A DNA stretch of 6,035 bases. It comes from UBA1738 sp003453455 (GTDB lineage: Bacteria; Bacillota; Clostridia; UBA1381). Positions 5,934 through 6,035 of the stretch are shown here, one piece after another (position 1 is the first letter of the stretch; each line of letters begins with the position of its first letter). The notes under the pieces are model-generated. The model made no database searches. It worked only from the letters and a program-made list of their open reading frames with translations, and was not told where the DNA came from. Made by a program: the position numbers and the translations under genes. The DNA is taken from assembly GCA_946621875.1 (NCBI GenBank), contig CAMOOX010000067.1, forward strand, positions 1-6,035, given 5' to 3'.

Positions 5934-6035
5934 CTATTTATCCCTATTTTTGCAGAAAGAACAATTTTCGCAGCCGGATAGACATCTGCCCTTTTTTCGT
6001 ATCACAAAAATACCTGATAATGCACATAAAACTAC
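5934..6035 (-). CDS. Cysteine-rich small membrane protein, C-terminal part (FeoB-associated type)
   Basis: An open frame enters from the right edge and gives 33 residues before a TAG at 5936-5934: the end of a hydrophobic helix (VVLCALSGIFVI), a basic RKKGR stretch, and a cysteine cluster CLSGCENCSFC (C-x3-C-x2-C-x2-C), then KNRDK. A single helix followed by lysines/arginines and a short glycine/cysteine tail is the plan of FeoB-associated Cys-rich membrane proteins, about 45-60 residue partners of the ferrous iron transporter FeoB; the tail's role is unproven. No start codon is inside the window, so the gene is partial. It ends 3 bases before comEC on the same strand and in the same frame, which suggests an operon. 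It could be the tail of another cysteine-rich protein; feoB itself, if present, would lie to the right. Confidence 0.55.
   Translation of the reverse strand, partial: VVLCALSGIFVIRKKGRCLSGCENCSFCKNRDK
5941..5945 (-). promoter_or_regulatory. Weak ribosome binding site of comEC
   Basis: AGGGA on the - strand lies 10 bases before the comEC ATG and inside the last codons of the upstream cysteine-rich gene. It is weaker than the AGGAGG of holA. comEC translation may therefore depend on ribosomes finishing the upstream gene, whose stop is one codon before the ATG. Confidence 0.5.

Noticed and set aside
1..6035. CRISPR arrays, tRNA/rRNA genes, insertion sequences, phage or defence genes
   Set aside because: No direct-repeat arrays, no RNA gene signatures and no transposase, integrase or nuclease-helicase genes were seen. 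Coding density leaves no room for a large non-coding element.

Overview
The window looks like a chromosomal segment of an AT-rich, low-GC Gram-positive bacterium, most likely an anaerobic member of the Clostridia. The evidence is the AT-rich codon use, the strong purine-rich Shine-Dalgarno sequences, the comEC-holA gene order known from Firmicutes, and a C_GCAxxG_C_C protein of a type common in anaerobes. No rRNA, tRNA, CRISPR array, insertion sequence or phage gene is visible. Genes fill almost every base, and no gap exceeds about 20 bases.

Left half (18-2586, + strand): three tightly packed genes that look like one operon. They encode a sodium:solute symporter family permease, a six-helix membrane protein resembling the substrate-binding S component of ECF transporters, and a small four-cysteine putative redox protein of the C_GCAxxG_C_C family. 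The last two overlap by 8 bases. A redox-cysteine protein beside transporters is the known habit of that family. The substrate is not readable from sequence.

Middle (2581-2608): a perfect 12-bp inverted repeat with a GTAA loop sits where the two convergent operons meet. It contains the stop codons of both flanking genes, one in each arm, paired with each other.

Right half (6035-2603, - strand): an operon read right to left. It begins with the C-terminal end of a small cysteine-rich membrane protein, probably FeoB-associated, cut by the window edge. Three bases later comes comEC (DNA uptake channel with a metallo-beta-lactamase-like domain), and then holA (DNA polymerase III delta subunit), overlapping comEC by 20 bases. 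comEC is full length, but the most conserved motif of its membrane domain is divergent, and it carries an A10 tract directly followed by a hairpin.

I do not see a clearly new system such as a defence locus. The points most worth a second look are the symporter / S-component-like / redox-protein cassette, the shared terminator with paired stop codons, the A10-plus-hairpin element in comEC, and the unlisted partial cysteine-rich gene at the right edge.
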